In this document: positions 50,807 to 59,957 of the stretch, one piece after another
How positions within the stretch are numbered: position 1 is the first letter of the stretch
How the letters are laid out: each line of letters opens with the position of its first letter
From: Serpentinimonas maccroryi
GTDB taxonomy: Bacteria; Pseudomonadota; Gammaproteobacteria; Burkholderiales; Burkholderiaceae_C
Assembly: GCF_000828915.1 (NCBI RefSeq)
Contig: NZ_AP014569.1
Coordinates: 1,860,001-1,924,000, forward strand
Reading direction: 5' to 3'
DNA length: 64,000 nt
Notes under the pieces: model-generated
The model's database searches: none
Told to the model about the DNA's origin: nothing
What the model saw: only the letters and a program-made list of their open reading frames with translations
Made by a program: the position numbers and the translations under genes

Positions 50807-52165
50807 TCACACCGCTGCAGCGGGACAAACGGGAACCTGTTGCGCCGTATGGATGCGCTGCATGGCGCGTTCGAGCGCACTGCGGCTGGTGCTCTCAACG
50901 TACAGGCAGGGCTTGCCGGTGCGTTTGCAGTGCTCTTTGACGCGCCAGTAGGCGTTGTGGCTGATACAGCCCACTTGGCAGATGACCCAGTCGGCGGCCG
51001 CCAGGGTGGCTTGCAGCTGGCTCAGGTGGTGTTCGTCACCGCCGTCGTGGTGCAGCAGTTGCGCACCGTGCGCTTCCACCACCTCGCGGAAAGCGGGCAA
51101 TTGTGCCGTGCGGCCGCCCACGCATGCGACTTTGGTGCCCGGGACCGCGCGGCCGGTCAAGGCGGCGCAGTCGCTGGTGCAACCCGATTCCGGCACCGGT
51201 TGCGCCGCGTGCGCTTGCAGAACTGGGGTGGCCTGCTGCGCTTGGGCTTGTGCCTTGCTACCAACCGTTGCCACCACCGGGGCCAAGCAGGTCTGAACCG
51301 ACCCCTGGGGGCTGGTCGCGCATGGACGCACCGCTGCACGCAAGGCACGGTTGGCCTGCTGGCACTGCTGGCGCAAATCGGCGTTTTCCAGCCGCAGCGC
51401 CTCCAGGGTCTTGGCGTCGGGGCGCTCGACCTGCAACTGCTGGCAGCGTGTGGTCAGCCGCTCCTGTTCGGCCACGGCCTGCAGCAGGCTGTGACGCAGC
51501 CGCTGCAGCTCGGCTTGCAGCTCGTGCTGGCGCTGCTGCGCCTCATGCTGCTGACGCTGCGCACGCCCTTTGTGCTCGACCAATTCGGCGCGCAGTTGCG
51601 CCATTTGGCTGCGCTGCTGCTGCCACTGCTGCTGCTCGACGCGCGTCACCATGCCCACTTGGTGCTGCATCATGTGCACATCGCCCAGCAGCTCGTGCTC
51701 CAGCGTGAGCAGGCAGGCCGGGTGAGTGAGCACGGCCCACATCACACCGCCCCATGCCGGCTCTGCCCTTGCCTGCTGCCAGTGCTGGCGCAGCTCGTCG
51801 GCGCTGCGCAAATCGGCCACTTGGCGCAACTCGAGGGCGAAGTGCGCGTCGAGCCACTTTTGCAAGCGCTCGGCCAAGGGCGTGCGGCGCCGGCACTCCG
51901 AAACCCCGATCTGGTGCAGCTCGTAGTCGCCGCGTCCGTGTACGTCGATGCCACACTTGTGCATCAGCGCACGCTGCTCGCACATCGGCAGACAGACCCC
52001 CAGCACCGGGCAGGCGGCGCTGGCGCTCAGCTCCCACAAGGAGCGTCGGCGCTTGGCGGCTTTGCTGGCGCCGTCCATCGACGGCACCTCGAACACCAGT
52101 GGCCGCAGACCGTCGGCGCCCGATTCAGACGACCACACCGCCGTGGCTTTACGTGCCAGACACAT
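50807..52165 (-). CDS. DUF2325 protein with N-terminal Cys cluster and coiled coil
   Basis: A 452-residue protein. Residues about 45-70 hold several Cys (CPVLGVCLPMCEQ, MHKCGID). Residues about 170-270 are Gln/Glu/Arg-rich with heptads, a probable coiled coil. The last ~95 residues are a DUF2325 domain: KVACVGGRTAQLPAF, then WVICQVGCISHNAYWRVKEH and KRTGKPCLYVES. Function unknown; the cysteines suggest metal or redox binding. Its start overlaps the preceding gene by 17 bases. The operon is headed by a Fur-box-like promoter. Confidence 0.83.
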   Translation of the reverse strand: MCLARKATAVWSSESGADGLRPLVFEVPSMDGASKAAKRRRSLWELSASAACPVLGVCLPMCEQRALMHKCGIDVHGRGDYELHQIGVSECRRRTPLAERLQKWLDAHFALELRQVADLRSADELRQHWQQARAEPAWGGVMWAVLTHPACLLTLEHELLGDVHMMQHQVGMVTRVEQQQWQQQRSQMAQLRAELVEHKGRAQRQQHEAQQRQHELQAELQRLRHSLLQAVAEQERLTTRCQQLQVERPDAKTLEALRLENADLRQQCQQANRALRAAVRPCATSPQGSVQTCLAPVVATVGSKAQAQAQQATPVLQAHAAQPVPESGCTSDCAALTGRAVPGTKVACVGGRTAQLPAFREVVEAHGAQLLHHDGGDEHHLSQLQATLAAADWVICQVGCISHNAYWRVKEHCKRTGKPCLYVESTSRSALERAMQRIHTAQQVPVCPAAAV

Positions 52166-52643
52166 AAACGTCTCCTACGGTTTGCACCCGCTCGCAGTCC
52201 CCGCCCTTGCGCTGGCACTGGCCATCTGCGCCCAGCCAATGGTGGGCATGGCCGACGCAAGCGGTTTGGCACAGCACCTCATCGGATGCGCGCCATGCAT
52301 CGGGAGCCACATTGGAAGCCGCAGCCTGGTCCAGGGGTTGACTGTGAAAAACCAGGCGCACGAGCGCTTTTTGGGCCACGCTGGCCTGCCCTCTGGGCCA
52401 CGCACGCCACGAGCGGCGGCTGCGCAGCGGAATCGCCCACCATTTGGCGGTGCGCTCCAAAACGGCCTTGGCCCGGTGGCGCAACAGATCGGCCTCCAGC
52501 GCCTCGATGCGGGCGGCCATCTGGCGCACGGTTTCGCTCACCCTTTGCTGCACGCGGGCGTGGTGGCGCAGCCAAACCATCTGCTCATCCATTGGCATGG
52601 CGTCCGATGCCGCGCCAGGCACGCAGTCGAAGGCGGCGCTCAT
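52149..52643 (-). CDS. Hypothetical protein, Cys/His-rich C-terminus
   Basis: A 164-residue protein I do not recognise. The first half is helical and charged (MVWLRHHARVQQRVSETVRQ and beyond), possibly coiled coil. The C-terminal part has a Cys/His cluster: VLCQTACVGHAHHWLGADGQ followed by CQRKGGDC, a plausible metal site. The ATG at 52643 overlaps the stop of the upstream gene (ATGA), and its end overlaps the DUF2325 gene, so the three proteins are probably made together. Confidence 0.68.
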   Translation of the reverse strand: MSAAFDCVPGAASDAMPMDEQMVWLRHHARVQQRVSETVRQMAARIEALEADLLRHRAKAVLERTAKWWAIPLRSRRSWRAWPRGQASVAQKALVRLVFHSQPLDQAAASNVAPDAWRASDEVLCQTACVGHAHHWLGADGQCQRKGGDCERVQTVGDVYVSGT

Positions 52644-52963
52644 TGCAAACCCGCCGTCAGCGGTTGGCCGCTCCAACCCGGGGCGCACGGGGGGCACACC
52701 AGCGCTTGCCGGGCTGGCGCCTTGGGCAACGCCTGCCAATGGGCATGCAAGCGCCAGACCATGGCGCGCATCGATGCGCTCAGGCTGGTCTGCTCGGTGA
52801 GTGCAAGCAACAAGGCGCCGATTTTGTCCGCCAAAGCGGCTCGCTGGCGCTCGCAAGCGCTCTGGGCGTGGCCGGTCATGAGCGCCAAGGCAGCCGCGAG
52901 CATGGCCTCTGAGGCGGGCAACAGGTAGGTATCGGCTTCGGGCCAGTCGAGGTCTCGTTCCAT
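52640..52963 (-). CDS. Hypothetical helical protein, first gene of DUF2325 operon
   Basis: A 107-residue protein, predicted largely helical (LLPASEAMLAAALALMTGHA), with no signal peptide or known domain. The start at 52963 has AGGAG six bases upstream. First of three overlapping genes. A Fur-box-like site overlaps its promoter, so iron-responsive expression is likely. Confidence 0.68.
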   Translation of the reverse strand: MERDLDWPEADTYLLPASEAMLAAALALMTGHAQSACERQRAALADKIGALLLALTEQTSLSASMRAMVWRLHAHWQALPKAPARQALVCPPCAPGWSGQPLTAGLQ

Positions 52964-53000
52964 GGCAGCTCCTAGGATGGGGTGCGATGGGTGTATAGTA

Positions 53001-53019
53001 AATGCGAATCGTTCCTATT
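53001..53019 (-). promoter_or_regulatory. Fur-box-like operator over the operon promoter
   Basis: AATGCGAATCGTTCCTATT resembles the betaproteobacterial Fur site (GAAT..TTC..ATT pattern). Just beside it, read on the minus strand, is the -10-like TACTAT (52995-53000), about 35 bases before the first gene. Iron-loaded Fur would repress the operon. Confidence 0.5.
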
Positions 53020-53196
53020 GATTGCCATCAAGATTGATTTTTTCTTGATTAAAATGGCGATCGATTGTTTTTATGGAAAGCTCGACGCTCCCTGCTCGCC
53101 GCCCTGCTCTGCACCCAGTAGGCCGTGTCTGCACGCGGCTGCACCAGGCACCCTCAAGCGCCCTCTCCAGCCCAGAGGGAGCCTGAAAGCAGCGGT

Positions 53197-54678
53197 TCAA
53201 CGCCGCCAATAATGCCGCGTAAACAACACCAGCACCGTCAGCAGCTCCAGCCGCCCGAGCAACATGGCAAAGCTCAACACCCCAAGCTGAAAGCCGCTGA
53301 GCCAGCCAAAGTTGTGCGCTGGCCCGACCAGGCCCAGCCCGGGGCCGATGTTGTTGAGCGTGGCCACCACAGCCGAAAAGGCGGTCACGATGTCGAGCCC
53401 GGTGAGCAGCAGCACAAAGCTCAGCCCCAGCGTGGCGGCGCCGTAAATCAGCATGTAGCCAAGCACCGTGATCAGCGTGGCCGAGGCGATGCACTGGCCG
53501 CCCAGGGTGATCGGGTTGACCACGCGCGGGTGCACGATGCGCACCAACTCGCGCCGCGCCTGCTTGATCAGCAGCACCATGCGCACCATCTTGATGCCGC
53601 CACCGGTGGAGCCGGCGCACGAGACGAAGCAGCCCAGAAACATCAGGTACACGCCGATGAACACCGGCCACTGCCCGTAGTCGGTGGCGGCGTAGCCGGT
53701 GGTGGTGGCCAGCGACAACACGTGAAAGGCGCTGCTGCGCAGGGCGGCCCAAAAATCGGTTTCGACCTGGTGCGCCGTGAGTAAGGCCACGACCAGCAGC
53801 ACCGAGCCGGCCAGCACCAAAAAGTAGCTGCGGATCTCGTGGTCGTTGACGATCGGGCCCAGCGTGAGCGTGCGCAGCACCAAAAAGTAGCGCAAAAAAC
53901 TGATACCAGCCAGCGTCATGAAGACGATCGCCACCAGCTCCACCGCCGCCGAATCCCAGTAGCCGATGCTCGCGTCCTGCGAGGAAAAGCCGCCCAGGCT
54001 CATGGTGCTGCACATGTGGATGAAGGCGTCGGCCCAGCTCATGCCGGCCCAGCGGTAGGCCAGCAGGCAGGCCAGCGAAAAACCAAAATACACCAGCCAC
54101 AGGCCGCGCGCGGTCTCGGCGATGCGGGGCGTGAATTTGGTGTCTTTCATCGGGCCGGGGGTTTCGGCCTTGTAGAGCTGCATGCCGCCCAAGCCCAGCA
54201 GCGGCAACACGGCCACCACCAGCAGCATGATCCCGAGGCCGCCGATGTATTGCAAAAAGGCGCGCCAGACGTTGACCGAAACCGGCAAATCGCCCAAGCC
54301 ACTCAGGGCGGTGGCGCCGGTGGCGGTGAGCGCGCTCATGGCCTCGAAATAGGCGTGGCTCCAGCTGATGTCGGGCACCAGCCAGTACAAGGGAATGGCG
54401 GCGTAGGCGGTGAGCACCAGCCAGACCAGCACCACCAGCAAAAACCCATCGCGCGGCAGCAGCTCGCGGTACTGGTGGCGCGTCAGCCACAGCAGCAGCA
54501 GACCCGAGCCGAAGGTCAGGCCAAAAGCCACGCCCCAGATGGCGCGCAGGTAGTCCAGATCCAGCGCCCAGCCCCAAGTCAGGGGCACCAGAAAGGCGAA
54601 GGAAAAGGCCATCATGATGCGCGCCAGCAGCGCCAGCACGGGCCCAAAAATCGACCACAGGGCAGACAAGCCGTTCAT
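53197..54678 (-). CDS. trkH: TrkH-family potassium transporter, second copy
   Basis: Membrane subunit of the Trk K+ uptake system, 493 residues. The four pore-loop glycine regions are SALTATGATAL, CSTMSLGGFSS, SLATTTGYAATDY and VATLNNIGPGLG, so all four selectivity-filter repeats are intact. The start at 54678 overlaps the stop of the first trkH by four bases. The two proteins have identical length and clear similarity, so this is a tandem duplication that has diverged. Confidence 0.92.
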   Translation of the reverse strand: MNGLSALWSIFGPVLALLARIMMAFSFAFLVPLTWGWALDLDYLRAIWGVAFGLTFGSGLLLLWLTRHQYRELLPRDGFLLVVLVWLVLTAYAAIPLYWLVPDISWSHAYFEAMSALTATGATALSGLGDLPVSVNVWRAFLQYIGGLGIMLLVVAVLPLLGLGGMQLYKAETPGPMKDTKFTPRIAETARGLWLVYFGFSLACLLAYRWAGMSWADAFIHMCSTMSLGGFSSQDASIGYWDSAAVELVAIVFMTLAGISFLRYFLVLRTLTLGPIVNDHEIRSYFLVLAGSVLLVVALLTAHQVETDFWAALRSSAFHVLSLATTTGYAATDYGQWPVFIGVYLMFLGCFVSCAGSTGGGIKMVRMVLLIKQARRELVRIVHPRVVNPITLGGQCIASATLITVLGYMLIYGAATLGLSFVLLLTGLDIVTAFSAVVATLNNIGPGLGLVGPAHNFGWLSGFQLGVLSFAMLLGRLELLTVLVLFTRHYWRR

Positions 54679-56156
54679 TTGCGCCAAAAAGCCCTTGTAA
54701 ACATCACCAGAAAAACCAGAATCTCGAGCCGCCCCAGCAGCATCGCCAGAGAGCATACCCAGAGTTTGAAATCGCTCAACCCCGCGTAGTTGCCAGCCGG
54801 CCCGACCACCCCCAGCCCAGGCCCCATGTTGTTGATGCTGGCCAGCACGGCGCTGAATGCGGTGTCGAAATCCATCCCGCCCAGCAGCAGCAGCAAGGTC
54901 AGACCGAGCACGGTGGCGCCATAGATCAGCATGAAGGCCAGCACCGACTGTATCGCCGCGTGCTCGACCACCACCCCGCCGACGGTGATCGGCGTCACGG
55001 CACGCGGGTGCAGGATGCGCGTCAGTTCGCGCTGCGCCAGTTTGAGCAAGATCAGCAACCGCGCCATTTTGATGCCTGCCCCGGTGGAGCCGGCGCTGGT
55101 GGCCAAGGCCGACAAAAACAGCATCAGCCAGGGTGCAAAAGCGGGCCAGAGGGTGTAGTCTTCGCTGGCGTAGCCGGTGGTGGAGGCGATCGAGACCAGG
55201 TTGAACAGGGCCCGGCGCAGGGTCTCCCAATCGGCGGCCGCCCCGCCCTGCCAGACCAGCACGGCGGCCACCGCCAGCCCCGAACCCAGCATCAGGCTCT
55301 GGGTGCCGCGCCATTCGGGGTTGCGCCAGATGCGCAGCGGGTCGCGCTTGAGCACGGCTACGAAGTAGAGCGCAAAGCTGCCGCTGGCCAGCAGCATGAA
55401 GGCGATCGCAATCCACTCCAGCGCGGCCGAATCAAAGTGCCCAATGCTGGCGTCGTAGTTCGACAGCCCGCCCAAGCTCATGGTGGTGAACATGTGCATC
55501 CAGGCGTCAAACCACGACATGCCACCGGCCCGGTACGCCAGCAGACAGGCCAGCGACAGCGCGGCATAGACGCTCCACAAGCCCTTGGCGGTGGTAGCGA
55601 TGCGCGGTGTCAGGCGCGACTCTTTCAGCGGGCCACTGGTTTCGGCGCGCAACAACGAACTGCCCCCGGCGCCGACGAGCGGCAAAATCGCCACCGCCAG
55701 CACCAGGATCCCCATCCCGCCCAGCCACTGCAAAAAACCGCGCCAGATGTTGATGGCACCGGGTAAATGGTCCAGCCCCACCAGCACGGTGGCGCCAGTG
55801 GTGGTCAGGCCCGACATGGCCTCGAAGTAGGCGCGGCTAAAGTTCAGCGGCTGCCCGACGCCCGCGAAATAGAGCATGAACGGCAGCGCCGCCAGCGCCG
55901 GCAACAGCGTCCACACCAACCCGACCAGCAAAATGCCGTCGCGCACATTCAACTCGGTGGCCCGGTAAGGGCGCAGCACGGTGCGGCCCAGCCCCACCAG
56001 CGCGGCACCGAGCAGCAGCACCAGCGCCATCGGCCCGACGAAGGCCCACGCTGCCCCGTCGGCCAAGCCGAGCGAGACCGCGATCGGCACCAGAAAGGCC
56101 AGGCCAAAGGCCAGCACGATCCAGCCCAGCACCGAGGCGACGCGCAGCAGCGGCAT
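54675..56156 (-). CDS. trkH: TrkH-family potassium transporter, first copy
   Basis: Membrane subunit of Trk K+ uptake, 493 residues. Pore motifs are SGLTTTGATVL, FTTMSLGGLSNYD, SIASTTGYASEDY and LASINNMGPGLG. It lies 12 bases after trkA and overlaps the second trkH. Both copies keep a full filter, so they may differ in affinity or ion preference rather than one being dead. Confidence 0.93.
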   Translation of the reverse strand: MPLLRVASVLGWIVLAFGLAFLVPIAVSLGLADGAAWAFVGPMALVLLLGAALVGLGRTVLRPYRATELNVRDGILLVGLVWTLLPALAALPFMLYFAGVGQPLNFSRAYFEAMSGLTTTGATVLVGLDHLPGAINIWRGFLQWLGGMGILVLAVAILPLVGAGGSSLLRAETSGPLKESRLTPRIATTAKGLWSVYAALSLACLLAYRAGGMSWFDAWMHMFTTMSLGGLSNYDASIGHFDSAALEWIAIAFMLLASGSFALYFVAVLKRDPLRIWRNPEWRGTQSLMLGSGLAVAAVLVWQGGAAADWETLRRALFNLVSIASTTGYASEDYTLWPAFAPWLMLFLSALATSAGSTGAGIKMARLLILLKLAQRELTRILHPRAVTPITVGGVVVEHAAIQSVLAFMLIYGATVLGLTLLLLLGGMDFDTAFSAVLASINNMGPGLGVVGPAGNYAGLSDFKLWVCSLAMLLGRLEILVFLVMFTRAFWRK

Positions 56157-56168
56157 GGGTAACAGCGC

Positions 56169-57560
56169 TTAGCCGAAAAAGGTGGCTGTGACCTGGAACA
56201 GTTTTTCCACCTCGCGCACCAGGCGCTTGTGCGGGATGAAGATCACCACGTGGTCTTCGGCCTCGATCAGGGTGTCGTGGTGCGGCATCAGCACCTGGGA
56301 TTTTTGTCCTTCGCCGCGCACGATGGCGCCAAAGCGCGCTCCCTGCGGCAGCGCGATCTCTTCGATCCGGCGCCCCACCAGCTTGGAGGTTTTGACGTCG
56401 CCGCGCGCCACGCCTTCGAGCGCTTCGGCGGCGCCACGGCGCAGGCTGTGCACCGCCACCACGTCGCCGCGGCGCACGTGGGTGAGCAGCTCGCCGATCA
56501 CCGTCTGCGCCGGCGAAATGGCGATGTCGATGGCGCTGCCCTGCATCATGTCGGCGTAGGCGCGGCGGTTGATGAGCGCCATCACGCGCCGCGCGCCCAG
56601 CCGCTTGGCCAGCATGGCGGCCATGATGTTGTCTTCGTCGTCGTTGGTCAGCGACAGGAACAAGTCCATGTCGGCCACGTTTTCTTCCTCGAGCAGCGAC
56701 TCGTCGGTGCAGTCGCCGCGCAGCACCAGCGTGCTGGAGGGCAGTTGGCTGGCTAGGTATTCGCAGCGCAGCGGGTTTTGCTCGATCACCTTGACCTGGT
56801 ACTGGCCGCTGAGGCTGCGCGCCAGCCGCAACCCGACCCGGCCGCCGCCAGAGATCATCACGCGCAGCACCGGTTTGTCGATGGTGTGGATGGCCGCCAG
56901 CACGAGCCGGATCTGGTCGGCCGCCGCCAGCACGAACAGCTCGTCGCCAGGCAGAATGCGGGTTTCGCGCGTGGCCTCCATCTCGGTGTCGAGCCGGTAC
57001 AGCGCCACCACGCGCATGTCGGCGTGCGGCAGCAGCTCTTTGAACTGGGCGATGGTGCGCCCGACCAGGGTGCCACCGTGCTCGGCGCGCACCGCAATCA
57101 GGCACACCCGGCCATCGGCAAACTCGAGCACCTGCAGCGCTTCCGGGTACTCGATGAGCTGGTGGATGAAGCGCATCACCGACTCTTCGGGGCAGATCAC
57201 GTGATCGACCGCAAAACCGGCCTTGCTCATGAGTTCGTCGCCCTCGGCAAACTCGGGCGAGCGCAGGCGCGCGATGGTGGTGGGTACGCTGAAGATGTCG
57301 TGCGCGATCTTGCACACCACCAGGTTGGATTCGTCGGCTGCGGCGCAGGCGATCACCATGTCGGCGTCTTTGGCCCCGGCCTCGCGCAGCACCGAGGGCT
57401 GGATGCCGTTGCCCACCAGGCCGCGCAAATCGAGCCGGTCTTCTAGCGCGCGGATGCGCAGCGGGTCTTGGTCGATGACGGTGATGTCGTTGTGCTCCGA
57501 CACCAGGCTCTCGGCCACGCTCTCGCCGACCCGGCCGGCGCCAAAAATGATGATGTTCAT
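56169..57560 (-). CDS. trkA: Trk system regulatory NAD-binding subunit TrkA
   Basis: TrkA is the cytoplasmic RCK ring that gates TrkH in response to nucleotides. The 463-residue protein has two RCK modules, each with a Rossmann motif: IIFGAGRVGESVAE at the N-terminus and MISGGGRVGLRLAR near residue 230, each followed by a TrkA-C domain. The ATG at 57560 overlaps the stop of the upstream acyl-CoA dehydrogenase (ATGA), an unusual partner. Confidence 0.94.
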   Translation of the reverse strand: MNIIIFGAGRVGESVAESLVSEHNDITVIDQDPLRIRALEDRLDLRGLVGNGIQPSVLREAGAKDADMVIACAAADESNLVVCKIAHDIFSVPTTIARLRSPEFAEGDELMSKAGFAVDHVICPEESVMRFIHQLIEYPEALQVLEFADGRVCLIAVRAEHGGTLVGRTIAQFKELLPHADMRVVALYRLDTEMEATRETRILPGDELFVLAAADQIRLVLAAIHTIDKPVLRVMISGGGRVGLRLARSLSGQYQVKVIEQNPLRCEYLASQLPSSTLVLRGDCTDESLLEEENVADMDLFLSLTNDDEDNIMAAMLAKRLGARRVMALINRRAYADMMQGSAIDIAISPAQTVIGELLTHVRRGDVVAVHSLRRGAAEALEGVARGDVKTSKLVGRRIEEIALPQGARFGAIVRGEGQKSQVLMPHHDTLIEAEDHVVIFIPHKRLVREVEKLFQVTATFFG

Positions 57561-58693
57561 GAAGCCGCCAAGGCGCGTTGAATGAGGATTTTTTGCACTT
57601 CGCTGGTGCCTTCGTAAATCTGGCACACGCGCACATCGCGGTAGATGCGCTCCACCGGGAAATCGCGCACCACGCCGTAGCCACCTAGGGTCTGGATGGC
57701 GGCCGAGCACACCTGTTCGGCCACTTCGCTGGCAAAAAGCTTGGCCATGGCGGCCTCTTTGAGGCAGGGCAGCCCGGCGTCGCGCAGGCTGGCGGCGTGC
57801 CAGACCAGTTGCCGTGCCGCTTCCAGCCGGGTGGCGCAGTCGGCGAGTTTGAAGCCCACGCCTTGGTGCTCGATGATCGCGCGGCCAAAGCTGTGCCGCT
57901 CTTTAGCGTAGCCGACGGCAAAGTCGAGCGCGCTGCGCGCCATGCCCACGCTCTGCGCCGCGATACCGATGCGCCCGCCTTCGAGCGCACCGAGGGCGAT
58001 TTTGTAGCCCTCGCCCTCGGCCCCGATGCGCTGCTCGAGCGGGATGCGGCAGCCCTCGAAGCGGATTTGCGCCGTGTCGCTGCTGCGCTGGCCGATCTTG
58101 TCCTCGAGCCGCTCCACCAGGTAGCCGGGGGTGGTGGTGGGCACCAGAAAGGCGCTCAAGCCCTTTTTGCCCGCCGCCGGGTCGGTGACGGCGATGACGA
58201 TCATCAGATCGCCGTATTGGCCGCTGGTGATGAACTGCTTGACGCCGTCGAGCACGTAGCCGTCGCCGTCGCGCAGCGCGCGCGTGCGCAGCTCGGAGGC
58301 GTCGGAGCCGGCCTGCGGCTCGGTCAGGGCAAAGCCGCCCAGCAGCTCGCCGCGCGCCAGCGGCGCCAGCCAGCGCTGCTGCTGCGCGATGCTCCCGTAG
58401 CGCAGCAAAATGGCGTTGACCGGGCAGTTGGTGACGCTGATGGTGGTGCTCACGCCGCCGTCGCCGGCCGCGATTTCTTCCAGCACCAGCGCCAGCGTCA
58501 GGGTGTCGAGCCCCACGCCACCCAGCGCCTCGGGCACGCAGATGCCGTAGCAGCCCAAGGCCGCCAGCCCCTGGTGCGCCTCTTTGGGGAAGGTGTGCCC
58601 TTGGTCCCAAGCGGCGGCATTGGGCCACAGTTGCTCGAGGGCGAAGGCGCGCACGGCGTCGCGGATTTGCAGTTGGTCGGGGGTGAGCAGCAC
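57557..58693 (-). CDS. Acyl-CoA dehydrogenase
   Basis: A 378-residue FAD enzyme of short/medium-chain acyl-CoA dehydrogenase type. Motifs: FALTEPQAGSDASEL, KQFITSGQYGDLMIV, and the C-terminal LGGYGVVRDFPVERIYRD with CQIYEGTSEVQKILI. The catalytic Glu of this subgroup is expected in the latter (YEGT). The start is GTG 58693, with GAGG upstream. The downstream overlap with trkA suggests one transcript. It follows a thiolase on the same strand. Confidence 0.9.
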   Translation of the reverse strand: MLLTPDQLQIRDAVRAFALEQLWPNAAAWDQGHTFPKEAHQGLAALGCYGICVPEALGGVGLDTLTLALVLEEIAAGDGGVSTTISVTNCPVNAILLRYGSIAQQQRWLAPLARGELLGGFALTEPQAGSDASELRTRALRDGDGYVLDGVKQFITSGQYGDLMIVIAVTDPAAGKKGLSAFLVPTTTPGYLVERLEDKIGQRSSDTAQIRFEGCRIPLEQRIGAEGEGYKIALGALEGGRIGIAAQSVGMARSALDFAVGYAKERHSFGRAIIEHQGVGFKLADCATRLEAARQLVWHAASLRDAGLPCLKEAAMAKLFASEVAEQVCSAAIQTLGGYGVVRDFPVERIYRDVRVCQIYEGTSEVQKILIQRALAAS

Positions 58694-58725
58694 GGCCAGG
58701 CCTCGCGTTTGCTTAAAAATCTGGG

Positions 58726-59916
58726 TTAAACCAATTCCAGCGCCATCGCCGTGGCCTCGCCGCCGCCGATGCACAGCGTGGCCACGCCGCGCCGGGCGTT
58801 GCGGGCGCGCATGGCGTGGATGAGCGTGACCAGTATGCGCGCGCCGCTGGCCCCGATCGGGTGCCCCAGCGCGCAGGCGCCGCCGTTGACGTTGACGCGC
58901 TCGTGCGGCACTTTTAGGTCGTGCATCAGCGCCATCGCCACCACGGCAAAGGCCTCGTTGACTTCCCACAGATCGACTTCGTCTGCCGTCCAGCCCAGCT
59001 TGGCCAGCAGCTTTAGGCTCGCGCCCACCGGCGCGGTAGAAAACCACTGCGGCGCTTGGGCGTGGGTGGCGTGGGCGCAGACGCGCACCAGCGGCGTGCA
59101 ACCGAGCCGCTGCGCCGTGCTGGCGCGCATGAGCAGCAGCGCGGCGGCGCCGTCGTTGATGCTGGAGCTGCTGGCGGCGGTCACGGTGCCGTCTTTTTTG
59201 AAGGCCGGCTTGAGCGTGGGGATTTTGTCGAGCTTGATGCGGCCCGGCCCTTCATCGATGTGCACCTCGCGCGCGCCGCTGCGCTCTTGCAGCGTGACCG
59301 GGGCGATTTCATCTGCAAAGCTGCCGTCCTGAATCGCGCGCTGGGCGCGCTGCACGCTGGCGCTGGCGTAGGCGTCTTGCTGGGCGCGGGTGAACCCGTA
59401 GTGAGCGGCGCAGTCTTCACCGAAGGTGCCCATGCTGCGCCCCGGTTCGTAGGCGTCCTCGAGGCCGTCGAGCATCATGTGGTCGTAGAGTCGGTCGTGG
59501 CCGATGCGGTAGCCGCCGCGCGCCTTGGCCAGCAGGTAGGGGGCGTTGCTCATGCTCTCCATGCCACCGGCGATCAGCACCTCGTGGCTGCCGGCCAGCA
59601 GCATGTCGTGCGCAAACATGGCCGCGCGCATGCCGGAGCCGCACATTTTGGACAGCGTCACGGCGCCGGCGCTGTCGGGCAAGCCGCCCTTGAAAGCCGC
59701 TTGGCGCGCCGGCGCTTGGCCTTGTCCAGCCAGCAAGCAGTTGCCCATCAGCACCTCGGTGACGAGCTCGGGCGCGATGCCGGCGCGCGCCACTGCGGCG
59801 GCGATCGCCACCCCGCCCAGATCGTGCGCCGCCAGCGCGGCAAAGTCGCCCTGCAAACTGCCCATCGGGGTGCGGGCGGCGGAAACGATGACGATCGGGT
59901 CGGCGGCTGGGTTCAT
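58726..59916 (-). CDS. Acetyl-CoA C-acyltransferase (thiolase)
   Basis: A 396-residue thiolase with LSKMCGSGMRAAM (active Cys), CALGHPIGASGARI (His) and TLCIGGGEATAMA (second Cys). It cleaves beta-ketoacyl-CoA or joins acetyl-CoA units. The start at 59916 has AGGAG upstream. It lies 32 bases before an acyl-CoA dehydrogenase, consistent with beta-oxidation or branched-chain acyl-CoA breakdown. Distinct from the ketothiolase at 38668. Confidence 0.9.
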   Translation of the reverse strand: MNPAADPIVIVSAARTPMGSLQGDFAALAAHDLGGVAIAAAVARAGIAPELVTEVLMGNCLLAGQGQAPARQAAFKGGLPDSAGAVTLSKMCGSGMRAAMFAHDMLLAGSHEVLIAGGMESMSNAPYLLAKARGGYRIGHDRLYDHMMLDGLEDAYEPGRSMGTFGEDCAAHYGFTRAQQDAYASASVQRAQRAIQDGSFADEIAPVTLQERSGAREVHIDEGPGRIKLDKIPTLKPAFKKDGTVTAASSSSINDGAAALLLMRASTAQRLGCTPLVRVCAHATHAQAPQWFSTAPVGASLKLLAKLGWTADEVDLWEVNEAFAVVAMALMHDLKVPHERVNVNGGACALGHPIGASGARILVTLIHAMRARNARRGVATLCIGGGEATAMALELV

Positions 59917-59957
59917 GAGTGGGCTCCTGATAAAAAGTTGGCTGGGTGCAGAAAAAT

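Noticed and set aside
50774-52912. 712-codon open frame on the plus strand
   Set aside because: Antisense to the DUF2325 operon, which has overlaps, ribosome-binding sites and a recognisable domain.
53130-53180. Terminator after the second trkH
   Set aside because: Only a 6-bp stem (CCCTCT/AGAGGG) and no T-run on either strand.
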